Of a stretch of DNA of 64,000 nt, positions 1-10,900 are shown one piece after another. Position 1 is the stretch's first letter, and each line of letters begins with the position of its first letter. The stretch spans positions 861,429-925,428 of the forward strand of contig CAKOGP040000001.1 in the NCBI GenBank assembly GCA_933822405.4. Reading direction: 5' to 3'. Under the pieces are notes generated by a model that saw only the letters and a program-made list of their open reading frames with translations, was not told the DNA's origin and ran no database searches. Made by a program: the position numbers and the translations under genes. The stretch comes from Cylindrotheca closterium. Taxonomy: Eukaryota > Bacillariophyta > Bacillariophyceae > Bacillariales > Bacillariaceae.

Positions 1-271
1 GTACCTAATTGCAGTGCCAACTGAGAAAGAGAATCCGCCGAGAAAACGCATCCTTGAACAAGGTTATTCAATGCATGCTGACCACACAACAGAGCCTGTT
101 GACGCTCGTGATATATCCAAAATTCACTTTCAGCTGACATGGTTGTTATTTTTGTGCCGTTGCAGTTCCATCGAGAAATTTGAATTTTTGTTTCTTCTCA
201 GTTCCGCCAGCTTCGGGTCGATTGAGTCATTTAACGATTCGTTCGACTGACGCTGACATGTTCAATCAATA

Positions 272-1436
272 ATGTCGAACTCCAACCAAAACAACTCAAC
301 AAAATCAAATCCAACCATGGATCCGAAGAAAGGTTGTCCTTGTTGCACCTTTCGTCTAGAGGACGATTTATTTTTGCCACCATCACTGAAATCAAACTAC
401 AATGGCATATCTGTGTCATCCATGGAGCTTCCTATGGACCCAAAAGAGGCAGTGGATTTTCTATCAAAGGCTTCGCCAATCGACACCACCATGATACTCA
501 TCGACTCACATGGGCATGCCCAGTTGGAACGAGATGCGGATGAAAACTACACGTTGGACAACAAAACGACATCATCACAGGGACCCCTTCAACTAAAAAG
601 CATTACATGCGCTGTCGAGCCAAAAGATTGGGCAGATACACTACGGTATGCCTCGAAATCTACCTCGGTACTGCCAGCTCTGGGAGTCCATCCGTGGTAC
701 TTGGAAAGGCTCCCCAACAATTGGTTAGAGGAATTGGACTTTTGGAGCACCCTTCCGCAATTGTGGGTGAGATTGGGCTGTGCAAAATGGCACGATTTGT
801 GCGGCAACATCCAGAGGGAAAGGCAGCCGCTCTTGCGATTCAGAGAGAGGTATTCAAAGTAAGCTGAAAGAAAGCCATGGTAATAATGAGTGTCGACAGA
901 GTTGCAAAAGAAGGAAGGAATAACGCATCTGCTGCTTTCATCGATAGAAACAATTCATACTCGCGGCACGTCTACGTCGGCCTGTATCTGTGCATTGCGT
1001 AAATCAGCATGGAGTTTTTGTCAGTGTTCTGAAGGAAATCCGTGACAGTGCAGAGGCTGGCGAAGACGTTTCCAACTTGCTCCCCCCGGCCATCGCCATG
1101 CACTCGTTTACAGGCACTGCGCATCACGTGAAAGAACTGCTGGCACTAGAAAAGACGATTGTAAAGGACAACAAAACACTGTTCTATTTTGGATTCTCTC
1201 ACACTGTTAATTTTGCAATGTGCACATCTGAGAAGTCGCGCAGAAAGGGCCGAGATGCTGTTAGAGAAGTACCAACTGACAGATTACTCGTCGAATCGGA
1301 TGTCCACGCATCGGATGATCTCCTTGCGGGTACTGCGGGTGCAATAGCCTATGTTGCATGGGCCCGAGAACAAGAATTGATAGCTATCGCTTCACTATCA
1401 TCTCAAAATGGTCAATCTTTTCTTGCAATGCAATGA
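272..1436 (+). CDS. TatD-family metal-dependent hydrolase, two exons, apparent frameshift
   Basis: TatD proteins are TIM-barrel metal-dependent DNases or hydrolases. The translation shows the metal-binding start DSHGHAQL, then GVHPWY, VGEIGL, PVSVHC, HSFTG and a C-terminal VESDVHA. Exon 1 is about 272-858 and exon 2 is 948-1436. The intron (859-947, GTAAGC to ATAG) is phase 0 and joins REVFK to KQFILAARLRRPVSVHC. Within exon 1 the conserved reading moves from one frame (WLEELD) to another (LLEHPSAIVGEIGLCK) at the T run 740-743. One missing base explains this, and both exons then total a whole number of codons (359). Earlier in-frame Met codons make the start uncertain; the one at 491 begins just before the metal motif. 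The break may be an assembly error, an inactive allele or real. Family call is firm; integrity is not. Confidence 0.8.
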
Positions 1437-1506
1437 TAGCTCAAATGTTATGACGATGTAAACCAGACTCTAGTTTCATGTAGCTTATAATGTATAACTG
1501 ATGATG

Positions 1507-4500
1507 CTATACCAACCTTCGGCGATGGGGTTGCGACGCCTCCGACTCTTCGTCGTTCCGCTTCTTTCGGGATTGATTAGAGCGTTTGGAAGAACGTGGG
1601 CAGTCAACAACTCTGCCAGTTTGCCCTTTTGTAGATTTCACCTTGGCTGCTGTGTTTATATCATCTGTTGTTGAACCTGGCTGACCGAACCTCGACGAGA
1701 CTGCGGATTTCATGCTCGAAGCAGAGTAGGTCTTTTTGATGGGTCCAGTGCTGGAAGATTCGTCGGAATATTCAGCAGTATACTCACTGCCATCCTCACT
1801 TTCGCCCTCACTTTCGGAGAAGTAGCTACGTTCATGGCCCAAGTCTTCCAAAGACTCGCTTACGGTCGCAGCACTCTCACTCTCTACCGATGCACTCTCT
1901 ACCGATTCATCTTCGTCTGTCTTCCTTTCGATTTCTTCAGCATCATCCAAACCGCTCTCTGACACATTGTCAGCGTCAAAGACTTCTGATACATCATCAT
2001 CTGCATCTTGAATTGATTGCACGCTGACATTCTCTGTCGCTGTCGCGCAACCAATCGATTCAATGCTCTCTTCGTCTGCATTCATCTTTCCATATTCTCC
2101 AGGTTCGCCCACCTCCGTCGATTCCACCAGCACCGGACCGGTCACGACTGCGGAGCCGGAAGACTCCATTTCTTCTTCGAGGGCTAGTAGTGCCTTCTCC
2201 TGGGCTCTTTGAATTTCCTCCTCAACAGAATCAGACGCGGTGCTTTCTGCAGAGACGGTCTCTTCATCAGTCTTCTCCTCGATTTGCTCATCCTTCAATA
2301 GCTCTTCGTCAGACGCTTCGAGCTTCGCTTCTGCATCTTCAACATCAGAATTCGAGGAATCTTCTTTTTCGGCACTTGCTTTCTCGGTTTCTTGAGCTAC
2401 CGGTACCACATCGCCTTCAATCGTCTTTTCCGCTGCGGACGGACCATTGACTTGTTCTGATGTGTGCACAATCAAAGGTTGCAAAGGAATATTCACCACC
2501 ATGCCCGTTGATGGCGGTAAGTCTTGATCCACTGAAGATTCGCTGTCATCAACGGTGCTGAAGACAGTCTCCGGAATCGCCCGTCTTTTGCTCTTGGATG
2601 ACTTTTTCTTGCGACGACTTGCCTTTGGCGCGGCTTCCTGGCGACGATTTGTCTTTGGTGAGGCTTTTCTGCTGCGACCCCTCATCCTTCTTTCTTCAAC
2701 AATCGTTGACTCGTCGCTTTCACTAACCGAGTGCGTAGAGGAGTAGTCATCAAAATCATCAAACTCATCAAGATCTTCTGGAAGCCCGGTTGCTGCTGCA
2801 AAGTAACTCCAATGATCAAGTACTTGGTCTAGCATGCCACCTTGGCCCCTAGAAAGGCCACCAATTGAAAGGCCTTCTTCATCGCTAGGTGCATCCGAAT
2901 AATCGACTGACAAATCGTCTTTGTAGACTGCAGACTCATCATCATCACTGGCCGTACCGATGCTTGAAGTATCTGATGCGCTTCTTGAGTCATCATCGTC
3001 ACGGGATCCAGAGGAAAGAAAGCTCCAGCTCTTGAGGAGTCCACCCGATTCCTTCTTTTCGTGTTTCTCTTCGCGACTTGTTTTGACTTCTTCAGTATGA
3101 GATCTACTCATTGATGACCCATTCTCGTCCTCTTCATCCCCGCCGTCATCGGTCAAATAGCTCAAAGTTTGGCGCACAGTAGCAATGAAGCCACTCTCGT
3201 TGGTAAAATCCGGCTCTTCGTTTGATTCCTCGCTTGGTTCCTCGCTTGGTACCTCGCTTGGTACCTCGTTTGGTACCTCGTTGGCGAAATCAGATGAATT
3301 TTGTTCTTTTTGATCTGTCGGATTGTCCGAAGTGAGGCTCCAGTTTTCCAATACCTCGTCAAGAATTTCATCCGGATCCTTTGGATTTGTTGGAACTTCT
3401 TTTATGGCATTGGTGGTCTCTTTGGGTGCTCCAAACAGTTCTTGTTCAAGCTCTTCGTCTGTACTATCCTCGTTGAAGAAGCTCATATTGTTGATGACGG
3501 TGTTAAGGAGATCGTCTTGCCTGCTTGTCAGTGTTTGGTCCGGAATAAGAGTGCTTGAAGGCAAAGCACGTTCAACTTGAGTAGCAAGGTCTTCCGTGAT
3601 GTTACTAAAGCTCTGACGGATAGTCATCACCATATCATCGAATTCAGAATCAGCAGACTTCGCAGACAAACTGTGTTCCAAGTAGTCCCAGCTCTCGCGT
3701 ACAGTCTGCACAGTCTTGGTAAAGCCACCTTGTCGCTCATCTTTATCAATGGACACCGCTTGCTCCAAATAGTCCCAACCGTGGCGCACTGAGTTGGTGA
3801 AGTCATTCTGAAACTGAGAATGTGAATAGTCAGCTCTACTATCGGGCTGACGCGACTCGATGCTAACACTGGCTTCTTCAATCAAACTGTTGTCGATCAA
3901 GCTGTTGTTTGTAGACATGTGCTCGCTTGGATTCGTCTCTTCTTCAGCATCAAGTCCAGCAAAGAAATCTTCAGAGGCAGATGGTGCCAGGCCCTCGCCG
4001 AATAGGACACTGTCAGACTCGGTGCCTCGCAACAAGTAGCTATCCATGGATGGAGCAGAATTCAAAGGCGATGAATTGTCATTTCTATGCTGCTTGTCAA
4101 TGCTTCGTTGTCGTGCTGCTTGTCTCGGGGATGTCGCCATTCGATGAGATTTGGCATGTTGTTCAGGATTCTGAAAAACACCAATATTGTGTTGCTTTGC
4201 GCTCTCGCTAGCGAAATAGCTTTCTCCAAAGCTCGTAAAGTCGTTACTCGCATACTGATCTTGCTTGATACCTGTAGGAGATTCATCGGCCTCGTTCGAC
4301 TCATCGTCGCTCTCTATGAGGTAGTCCTTGTTGTCAATCTCCTCGTATTGTGCGGTGTCATCATCACCCTGCGCAAAAGAAGAAAACTTCGATTGTGCTG
4401 AATATTTATCATGAGATTGTTTCTGTCCAAACGAAGCACTGCTCTGCGTGAATCCAACGACAGATCCTGTCCAAGCCACACGCTGACTAGGTAAAGTATG

Positions 4501-4977
4501 CTCTTTCCCGAGTCTATGAACGTCTTTTCGAGCTTGGGGTATTTGGTGGTGCCTCTGTGGTGTCCTTGGGCTCTTTTCAGGAGCCTTCTCCTCGACGTCA
4601 TCGAGATCAACCTCGTCCGAGTCTTTTGGCTGCAATGGGGGGAACACCTGGTGCATACTGGTATCCCTTCTACTCTCGACTCCTCGGGACACGTTGGGCT
4701 GAAAGCGCGAAATCTTTTCAGGAGTCACTGATGTTTCTCTTGCCTCCTGTTCACTTGGAGTAGACTGAGAACCAAACATTCGCTTTGCAGCCTCGAACCT
4801 TTTGCGACTTTGTGCTTTCTTTGCGTCGAGCAATGGCTTTTGTTCGCTTGTAGACTGAGCAGCGTGCTCAGGTTCTACCATCACTGGGTCGTACTCTTCA
4901 TTTAGTTCATTCCCTCTGGAGGAGATCTTGTTACGACGCTTTCTCTTGAACAACGACTTCAGCGGCATGGTTGGCAT
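1507..4977 (-). CDS. Long acidic low-complexity protein with repeated W/F-S-(Y/F)-L motifs
   Basis: I recognise no known family. The single-exon protein is about 1156 aa from the ATG at 4977, which opens with a basic stretch (MPTMPLKSLFKRKRRNK). The frame stays open further upstream but gives an unconvincing N-terminus. The rest is rich in Glu, Asp and Ser and is probably disordered. Between residues about 400 and 730 a short motif recurs about eight times in varied form: HGWDYLEQ, ESWDYLEH, QSFSNITE, NMSFFNED, ENWSLTSD, QTLSYLTD, KSWSFLSS and DHWSYFAA. Many are preceded by TVR or a similar triplet. Basic patches near residues 760-800 and at the C-terminus could be nuclear localisation signals. 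Aromatic motifs on an acidic chain suggest a multivalent docking or scaffold protein, which is inference. It converges with the TatD gene, 70 bp away. Confidence 0.7.
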   Translation of the reverse strand: MPTMPLKSLFKRKRRNKISSRGNELNEEYDPVMVEPEHAAQSTSEQKPLLDAKKAQSRKRFEAAKRMFGSQSTPSEQEARETSVTPEKISRFQPNVSRGVESRRDTSMHQVFPPLQPKDSDEVDLDDVEEKAPEKSPRTPQRHHQIPQARKDVHRLGKEHTLPSQRVAWTGSVVGFTQSSASFGQKQSHDKYSAQSKFSSFAQGDDDTAQYEEIDNKDYLIESDDESNEADESPTGIKQDQYASNDFTSFGESYFASESAKQHNIGVFQNPEQHAKSHRMATSPRQAARQRSIDKQHRNDNSSPLNSAPSMDSYLLRGTESDSVLFGEGLAPSASEDFFAGLDAEEETNPSEHMSTNNSLIDNSLIEEASVSIESRQPDSRADYSHSQFQNDFTNSVRHGWDYLEQAVSIDKDERQGGFTKTVQTVRESWDYLEHSLSAKSADSEFDDMVMTIRQSFSNITEDLATQVERALPSSTLIPDQTLTSRQDDLLNTVINNMSFFNEDSTDEELEQELFGAPKETTNAIKEVPTNPKDPDEILDEVLENWSLTSDNPTDQKEQNSSDFANEVPNEVPSEVPSEEPSEESNEEPDFTNESGFIATVRQTLSYLTDDGGDEEDENGSSMSRSHTEEVKTSREEKHEKKESGGLLKSWSFLSSGSRDDDDSRSASDTSSIGTASDDDESAVYKDDLSVDYSDAPSDEEGLSIGGLSRGQGGMLDQVLDHWSYFAAATGLPEDLDEFDDFDDYSSTHSVSESDESTIVEERRMRGRSRKASPKTNRRQEAAPKASRRKKKSSKSKRRAIPETVFSTVDDSESSVDQDLPPSTGMVVNIPLQPLIVHTSEQVNGPSAAEKTIEGDVVPVAQETEKASAEKEDSSNSDVEDAEAKLEASDEELLKDEQIEEKTDEETVSAESTASDSVEEEIQRAQEKALLALEEEMESSGSAVVTGPVLVESTEVGEPGEYGKMNADEESIESIGCATATENVSVQSIQDADDDVSEVFDADNVSESGLDDAEEIERKTDEDESVESASVESESAATVSESLEDLGHERSYFSESEGESEDGSEYTAEYSDESSSTGPIKKTYSASSMKSAVSSRFGQPGSTTDDINTAAKVKSTKGQTGRVVDCPRSSKRSNQSRKKRNDEESEASQPHRRRLV
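3221..3280. repeat. Coding minisatellite, five 12-bp units
   Basis: Five head-to-tail 12-bp units of the type CTTGGTACCTCG lie inside the acidic protein gene and encode a repeated Ser/Asn-Glu-Val/Glu-Pro tetrapeptide on the minus strand. The two central units are identical and the outer ones differ by one to three bases. The pattern fits recent slippage that keeps the frame. Confidence 0.9.
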
Positions 4978-5485
4978 GGTGATAGAAAGATTGCAAAAAT
5001 GAGAAGAGATTGAAAATGTGGGTGATATGCCGAATTTCAACGTCTTGGTGCAGCGGCTTGCGTGCACGTTGATCAAATAACGCGCACGAAAAACTCCGAA
5101 CACCACGTAGAATTCAACGAGCTCAAAAAATACCGAGAGAATGGAGTTTCCGCGCCGAGACAACCGTGACTGTGGCTGAATGTTTCTCGAGGTGCTCGAA
5201 GAAGTGTACTCTTGCTCGAAATGTCAATTCCATGGCAACAGGTGAACATCTGTGCTGGCTGGTGCTGAGCTGCACCATCAAAAATTGAAGAAGCGAAATT
5301 GCCATTACCCCATGTGGTACACCACAACTTGAAACTGACTCGGTGATCTTGCGAAAAATCTTCCAAAGCGCTGTGGAACATTCTCTGGTTTGATCATAGT
5401 AGTCCAGCCAGTGTGAGATTAAAATCAGACTAACGAAAGAATTATTATTAATAGCACTACCTACACTATTTTAGTACACTGCGCT
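4978..5485. other. Intergenic, 5' of the acidic protein gene and 3' of the GlcNAc transferase gene
   Basis: I see no supportable gene. The part next to 4977 should hold the promoter and leader of the acidic protein gene. The AT-rich stretch around 5430-5480 probably holds the 3' end of the transferase transcript. Confidence 0.5.
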
Positions 5486-7430
5486 CTATTGATAAAGATG
5501 AGCAAGATCTTCAAAGCCTGGTGGAGGAGAACCAGTCTCACACCAGTTGGTAATGGTGACTTCTTTGGTTGTCATGTTGAGACCAACCATTTCAAGATAT
5601 GCTGATAGCGGCCTCTCTGTCCCCATGGAGTAGTGCTCGACAGCCGTCAACAGGCTCTTTGTTTCTAGCATATCAGTAGCACACTCGGGGTATCCAAGTT
5701 GGTGCTTGATTCGTTTCAGAACCATGGCTTGCAATGGATTGTGCACTCCGGGTCGGAATGCCCGGTGAACGGACTCCCAGAACTTGGGTTTGTGCCTTCT
5801 CACATAGACATGGCCAACCACTGCTTGAGAGGGACTAAAGATATCGTATCCAGCAGTCCATAGACGTGTGGACATGATGATCTCTTCTCCCATAAAGATC
5901 CAAGGAAGGAATGGATCAAATGGAATATCACGCAGGAATTCGGAATGCGCAACAAAGTAACCTGCAGCGGTAAAGGGGGCAAATCGAGGAATATCGAGCT
6001 TTTTCTTGTCGTAGTTCTATGAAAGGAGAATTAAGAAGGTAATAAAGTGTGAGGACCAAGGATCACTGTAATGATGATTGCATGCTCCAAGCAGTTTTGA
6101 TGATACTTACACTAGCTCCCTCTAAGCGGATGATTTGTGATTCTAGATCACTTGTAGCAAAGATGGGTCCACATAGTCTGCTAGCAGGTCCTGTGACGAA
6201 TGAGAAAGAATGAATGTAAGACCCGTTCAATAAAATTCATTTTCATCAACACAATGAGACTTACTGTCCGCCATGGCCTCCAAATCTGCCATGTGCGAAG
6301 GAGGATAGTGCGAAATGACTGGTTTCTTGGAAGGGGCGCTTTTGAGCATGGATACGCTAATCTCGTCCCAATCCTGCTTCCATGTCATGTGAGCATCCGT
6401 TTGCATGAACCATTCCTCTCCGTACCATAGTTTGGAAGCAAAGTATCGGGCGGCATAGGGACCCAAGGATTCAGGTTCATCAATATCCAAGAGTCTGACA
6501 TTATCGCAATATTTCCCTTGGTCACTGTCACAGAACAATTTGCGACAGTCCTCATCTGGCTCTACCTCTTCCATGGTTCCGCCCTCGAGGACTCCGCTTC
6601 GACAGTTGCTGTGGCAATTTTGTTGGACTAAACCAATGAACAGATTTTCTGGGTTCTTGGCCTTTTCATATGCCTTGGTCAAAGTTTTGATGCAATTTTC
6701 ATCCCGATACGTGGCAACCGACAAGAAAATGCTTCCATCTTCTCGTCGTGGTGGCATTCGAGACAAGTAGTCTTGATCCCAAACATATAGTGTCTTGACT
6801 GTCAAGTCATGGTATCTAAAATGAAAAGATCAATGGTTACAGTAGCATATTTGGTGAGGAACAATGCACATGTATGTCATTTTGAAGAATGAATCGACAA
6901 AGAAAGGATGTGTACAATCCTACTTACGCCTGCCAAATTCCCTCAAAGGTGGCCATTTTATGCTCACTCAGGGTATCGTGCAATGTATGAATCCAATTTG
7001 TAAGGTAGTCAATGATTTCCTCCAATTCCATAGGCGGTTTGTCGCTGGTCATGTGCTTATTGTGCACAGCATGTAGAATCTCTTGGACAGTCTCCTTTCC
7101 GGCCTTGATTTCGCCCAATCGTTCCCCCACAATCTCGTGTTTCTGTCGGAGCTCCTTGAGTCTGGGTGGCAAATGTGTCGTCGATAAAGAATCGAGTGCA
7201 ATGCCCAAGAGTTCTTTCTTCTTTCTGACACTGGCTCGAAGTTTTTGTTCGGCTTGTTGAGCCACCTTGTGATATCTCTGGCTTTGAGAGCTTGTGCCAG
7301 CACCAGGCAGCAATGGATTTTCGTTGGGATCGGGTGCCACGGCAAAATACAACACCAGCAAAAAGAGAATAAAGAAAATCAACAGCGTCAGGGGCAGGTG
7401 AAACGCCTGTCTACGATTTCGTGGAGGCAT
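5486..7430 (-). CDS. Golgi-type GlcNAc transferase (Skp1-GnT-like family), four exons
   Basis: The protein resembles the GlcNAc glycosyltransferase family that includes the Skp1-hydroxyproline transferase. Exons on the minus strand are 7430-6928, 6815-6265, 6190-6111 and 6016-5486, total 554 aa. All junctions are GT-AG and in frame. A short basic N-terminus is followed by a hydrophobic segment at about residues 12-32, which predicts a type II anchor. A coiled linker of about 120 residues follows, then the catalytic part. Diagnostic stretches are SIFLSVATYRDENC, WFMQTDAHMTWKQDWD, GPIFATSDLESQ, FAPFTAAGYFVAHSEFL and PWIFMGEEIIMSTRLWTAGYD. The DAH triad fits a metal- and sugar-nucleotide-binding DxD-like motif. 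A membrane anchor argues for Golgi or ER acceptors, unlike the cytosolic Skp1 enzyme. The acceptor cannot be told from sequence. Confidence 0.8.
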
Positions 7431-7938
7431 GATTGTTTGCTGTTTGAAGTTATGACTCAATAAATAATTCGATTCAATGAGATTGCGTTGTTGTAGTTGT
7501 TGTAGTTGTTGTTATTGTTGGATGACCCTAAAACAACACTAAAAATGCTTTGCCTTTTTGGTTTGGAAAAGTTGTTTTGTTGTAAATTTAACACCTTTCG
7601 ACCCGTCCGATTAAAACAATCCCATCACACACAGAAACACTTTTCCCACTTCAATGCCTCTGACCCAGTGAAGCATTGCTGCCGTTGTAGCAGTTTCAAA
7701 TAGTTGTATTGCCAAGCAGCTTACTTGAAGAGAGCATTTCTTGCATCACACATAAACAACGATTGTTTATAGGCTGTGAAGTTTTGATTTTTTTGCTTTT
7801 CTATTGCATTTTGGAAATCATCAAACCCAAATCGGAACCCTTCGTTCCAGCAACACGAATCCATCAGTCTGTTAAAGTCTCATATATTCCATCCTAGCAT
7901 TGACACCAAACTAGAATCGGATAAAATTATATCCAAAC
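7431..7938. promoter_or_regulatory. Divergent intergenic region with CAACAA-type leader repeat
   Basis: This region lies between two divergently transcribed genes (GlcNAc transferase on minus, TBC1D23-like on plus), so both promoters should be here. A short imperfect repeat of TTGTTGTAG units at about 7490-7520 reads as CAACAACTA in the transferase leader. I see no further gene. Confidence 0.5.
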
Positions 7939-10900
7939 ATGATGACGGCCGATGGAGATACGGATGATGAGGGCGTCATGACCTTTGACGATGAGGACGA
8001 CGATGAGCTGGCCAATCTGTTCTCGTTTGGCATCGAAGCCAGTGAATCCATGGCCTCGACGGAAAAAGAAAATGAAGAGTACAAGAAACTGATGCAGCGC
8101 GTATTGCCTGCGTCCGTGACGGACGATGACGATAGTAATTACTCGGATGATTCGCTGATTCAACTGATGGAACAGAATAAAGATGCTTCTGCGTTTGATC
8201 CACTGGCTGTCACGGAACAGTCCGCCGAGGCAAACAAGGATGAGAATGCCTTAACGGAGGAGGACGATTTGGAGATTGTGGACATGCAAGAAATATTGGA
8301 TTGGTTGGACAATGACGAAGAACTGCTACAAGCACAGCACGAGGATATTGTACTCGTAGAACCACCCGAAGAAGAACCTCTGGAACAAATGCTGCCCAAG
8401 GTAGCAAATGTCCCTGCAACACCGACTTTTGAAACGCTGGAACAGGCAGTCAAGTCTCCAAAATCTACCATTGCTCAGATTCGAGATCTCGTAGTCAAGC
8501 AAGGCTTTGTCGTCGACCGATCCATACGACCACACTTGTGGTGCAAGGTAATTTGCGGCAAGACTTTGGATGAAACAATCAAGTCAAGTGTTGCAGACTC
8601 ATTTCAACAATGGGAGAAACAATGGCTGAAAAGAAAAGAAGAAATCAAGAAGGAGCAAGAGGAAAAGGAAACGAGACAAGTTGAAGAGAAGGTGGCACAA
8701 GAGGAACAGAAAATTAATCATGTTGAAGAGAATGTACGAGAGGGAAAAAAGGCAAAGGAGCAAGACGATAGCAAGCCGTCTGCAGAAGAAAAGGAGCTAG
8801 ATGGGGAAGAAGAAGATGTCCAATCTCAGCAACAGGAGCCAGCTCAGCAACCGCAAGAAGAACCAGAACAAGATTGGATAGAAGAAGTCTCCGACGCCTT
8901 GGCCGATCGTATCGTATCGGCATTGCATGTCGACAAGAAATCGTCAAGAGAAGCTCTCATCTCAATCCTGCACAACCATTATGATGACGGAGCCCCAACA
9001 AACAAAAATCAAACGACTGAACAAAACAAAAGTGAACAAAAAGCTAAGGATGACCAAAATGATGAAACGAAAAATGCCAATGGCAACAGCACTGAAAATC
9101 CGAATGATTCCGACGAGAAGATGGACGACAACAATGGCAAAAAGGGGAAAAACAAAGTGGAAATCCATGATCCTCTCCTACCACCTGTTGCATGTGCCAT
9201 CCTCTCAGCTGGGATCCCAAAGGTTGCTGCTTCTGTAATGCTGAGCAAAATTGTCCCAAACTTTATGCCAATATTGGGATTGACCCACAAGGAAAGAATG
9301 AAAGCAGCGAACGGGCTTCACTCTCAGTTTCATCTGCTGGTCTGTTACCATTTTCCTTGTCTTGCGATCCACTTGGATCGATACATTCCGGACTGGTACA
9401 AGGGGGCTCCCGTCGGGCTCGTACCGCAATCTTGGCTAGTGTCACATTTGGCGGGAGAATGTGGGGGGACATTTATGAGCCCAAGACGACTGCATTGCCT
9501 CTGGGACTTGGTCTTGACGAGCAGCAACAACTCTCTACGATTCTTCTTGTCCATGGCACTGTTGCAATCGCATGCGGAGCGGCTGGTACTACTGACTGGG
9601 GATGAACTACAAGTGGAAACGAAAAAGGTTTTGTCCCTTGACGACAATACGACAAGTGATGCTCAATCAGAAGAAATATTGAATCAACAAGCAGTTCAAT
9701 GGGTACATGATTGGTCTGACAAGGCACAAGCGCTTTGGGAAGCAACACCACTATGTATAGTACGACAGTTGAAGCGGCTTGAGGATGATGCCGTCAATAA
9801 TGCTCTGCTCCAACGGCAACATGATATTGAAAAACGATTGCAGGCTAGACTTGACGCAGAGGCAAGGGCGCAACAGGAAATTGTAGAGGCTGAGCGCGAG
9901 AAAAAAGCCGACGAAGCACGTCTTCGTTTGACGAGGGCAAGGCTTGTTGCTTACTATCGCCAGTACAATCCTGAAAAGGAAGGAAACATTGACAAACTCA
10001 TGGAGCTTTATACAGGGCGCTACGAAGTCCTAGATAAAAAGCTCAAGACAAAATATGGAGTTGGTTTCAATCCTCCTATGAAACCCACATCTCCGACCAA
10101 GAGAAGTGATAATGCTGGTGGAGGCGGCGGTGGAGGTTTTGGGGATCTCTTTGGAAAGAAACAAGATAAAGACAATGATGGAGACGATAGTTTACAACTA
10201 CGTAATCTGGTAATGGAGGTCCAAGTAAATGAAGCTGTTTCGGGAGTTTGTTGGAGTAAGAGTGCTCATCGTTCGAAGGTTTTGAACATCAAAGAGGCTT
10301 CAAAGCTGGAACATGATCGAGATGGCTTGCTACCGCTGAAATTCTGTGTTGTCGATAGCCGACCGAAAGAAGTAGCGGAATCCCAGGGTCGGTTTCCAAC
10401 ATCTATCAATTTGGGTCCCGAAACATTTTTGGATCCTGACAGCCTGGCAAAACAAATCGAAATGCTCGAGTCGCTGAGAGGAATGGCTCACCTCTGTATC
10501 ATGGGGGAAGGATACTCTGCTCTACCTGAACTTTACGGTCATAGGATGACAAAGCGGCTCTCAGCTTGTATAGGTGAAGATAATGCGCGGAACAGGAACT
10601 GTGCATTGTTCCTTTTGAAAAGAGGGTTGCCGTTTGTCAGCATTGTCAACGGCGGTTTCGCAACCATGCACGCGTTCCTCTCTCGAGAGGGGCCAGGCAT
10701 CAATCTGGAGCCTCAGCTTGTTCTGGCAGATTACAATCCTGAACTTTCAGTGTTCGGACAGTTCGAAACAGTCTACAGTAGTTCCGGGCGTCAAAAGGCG
10801 CAACGGAAGCTTCAAAATCTATTTGATACTAGCATGGCGGCCATGACGTTAAACACAATGCGGCTTGAAAAGGCTGTGTCACCGGAGGCTGCCAACGACT

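Noticed and set aside
14..250. 78-codon plus-strand frame at the window edge
   Set aside because: No domain, no clear composition of a real protein, and no splice link to the TatD gene.
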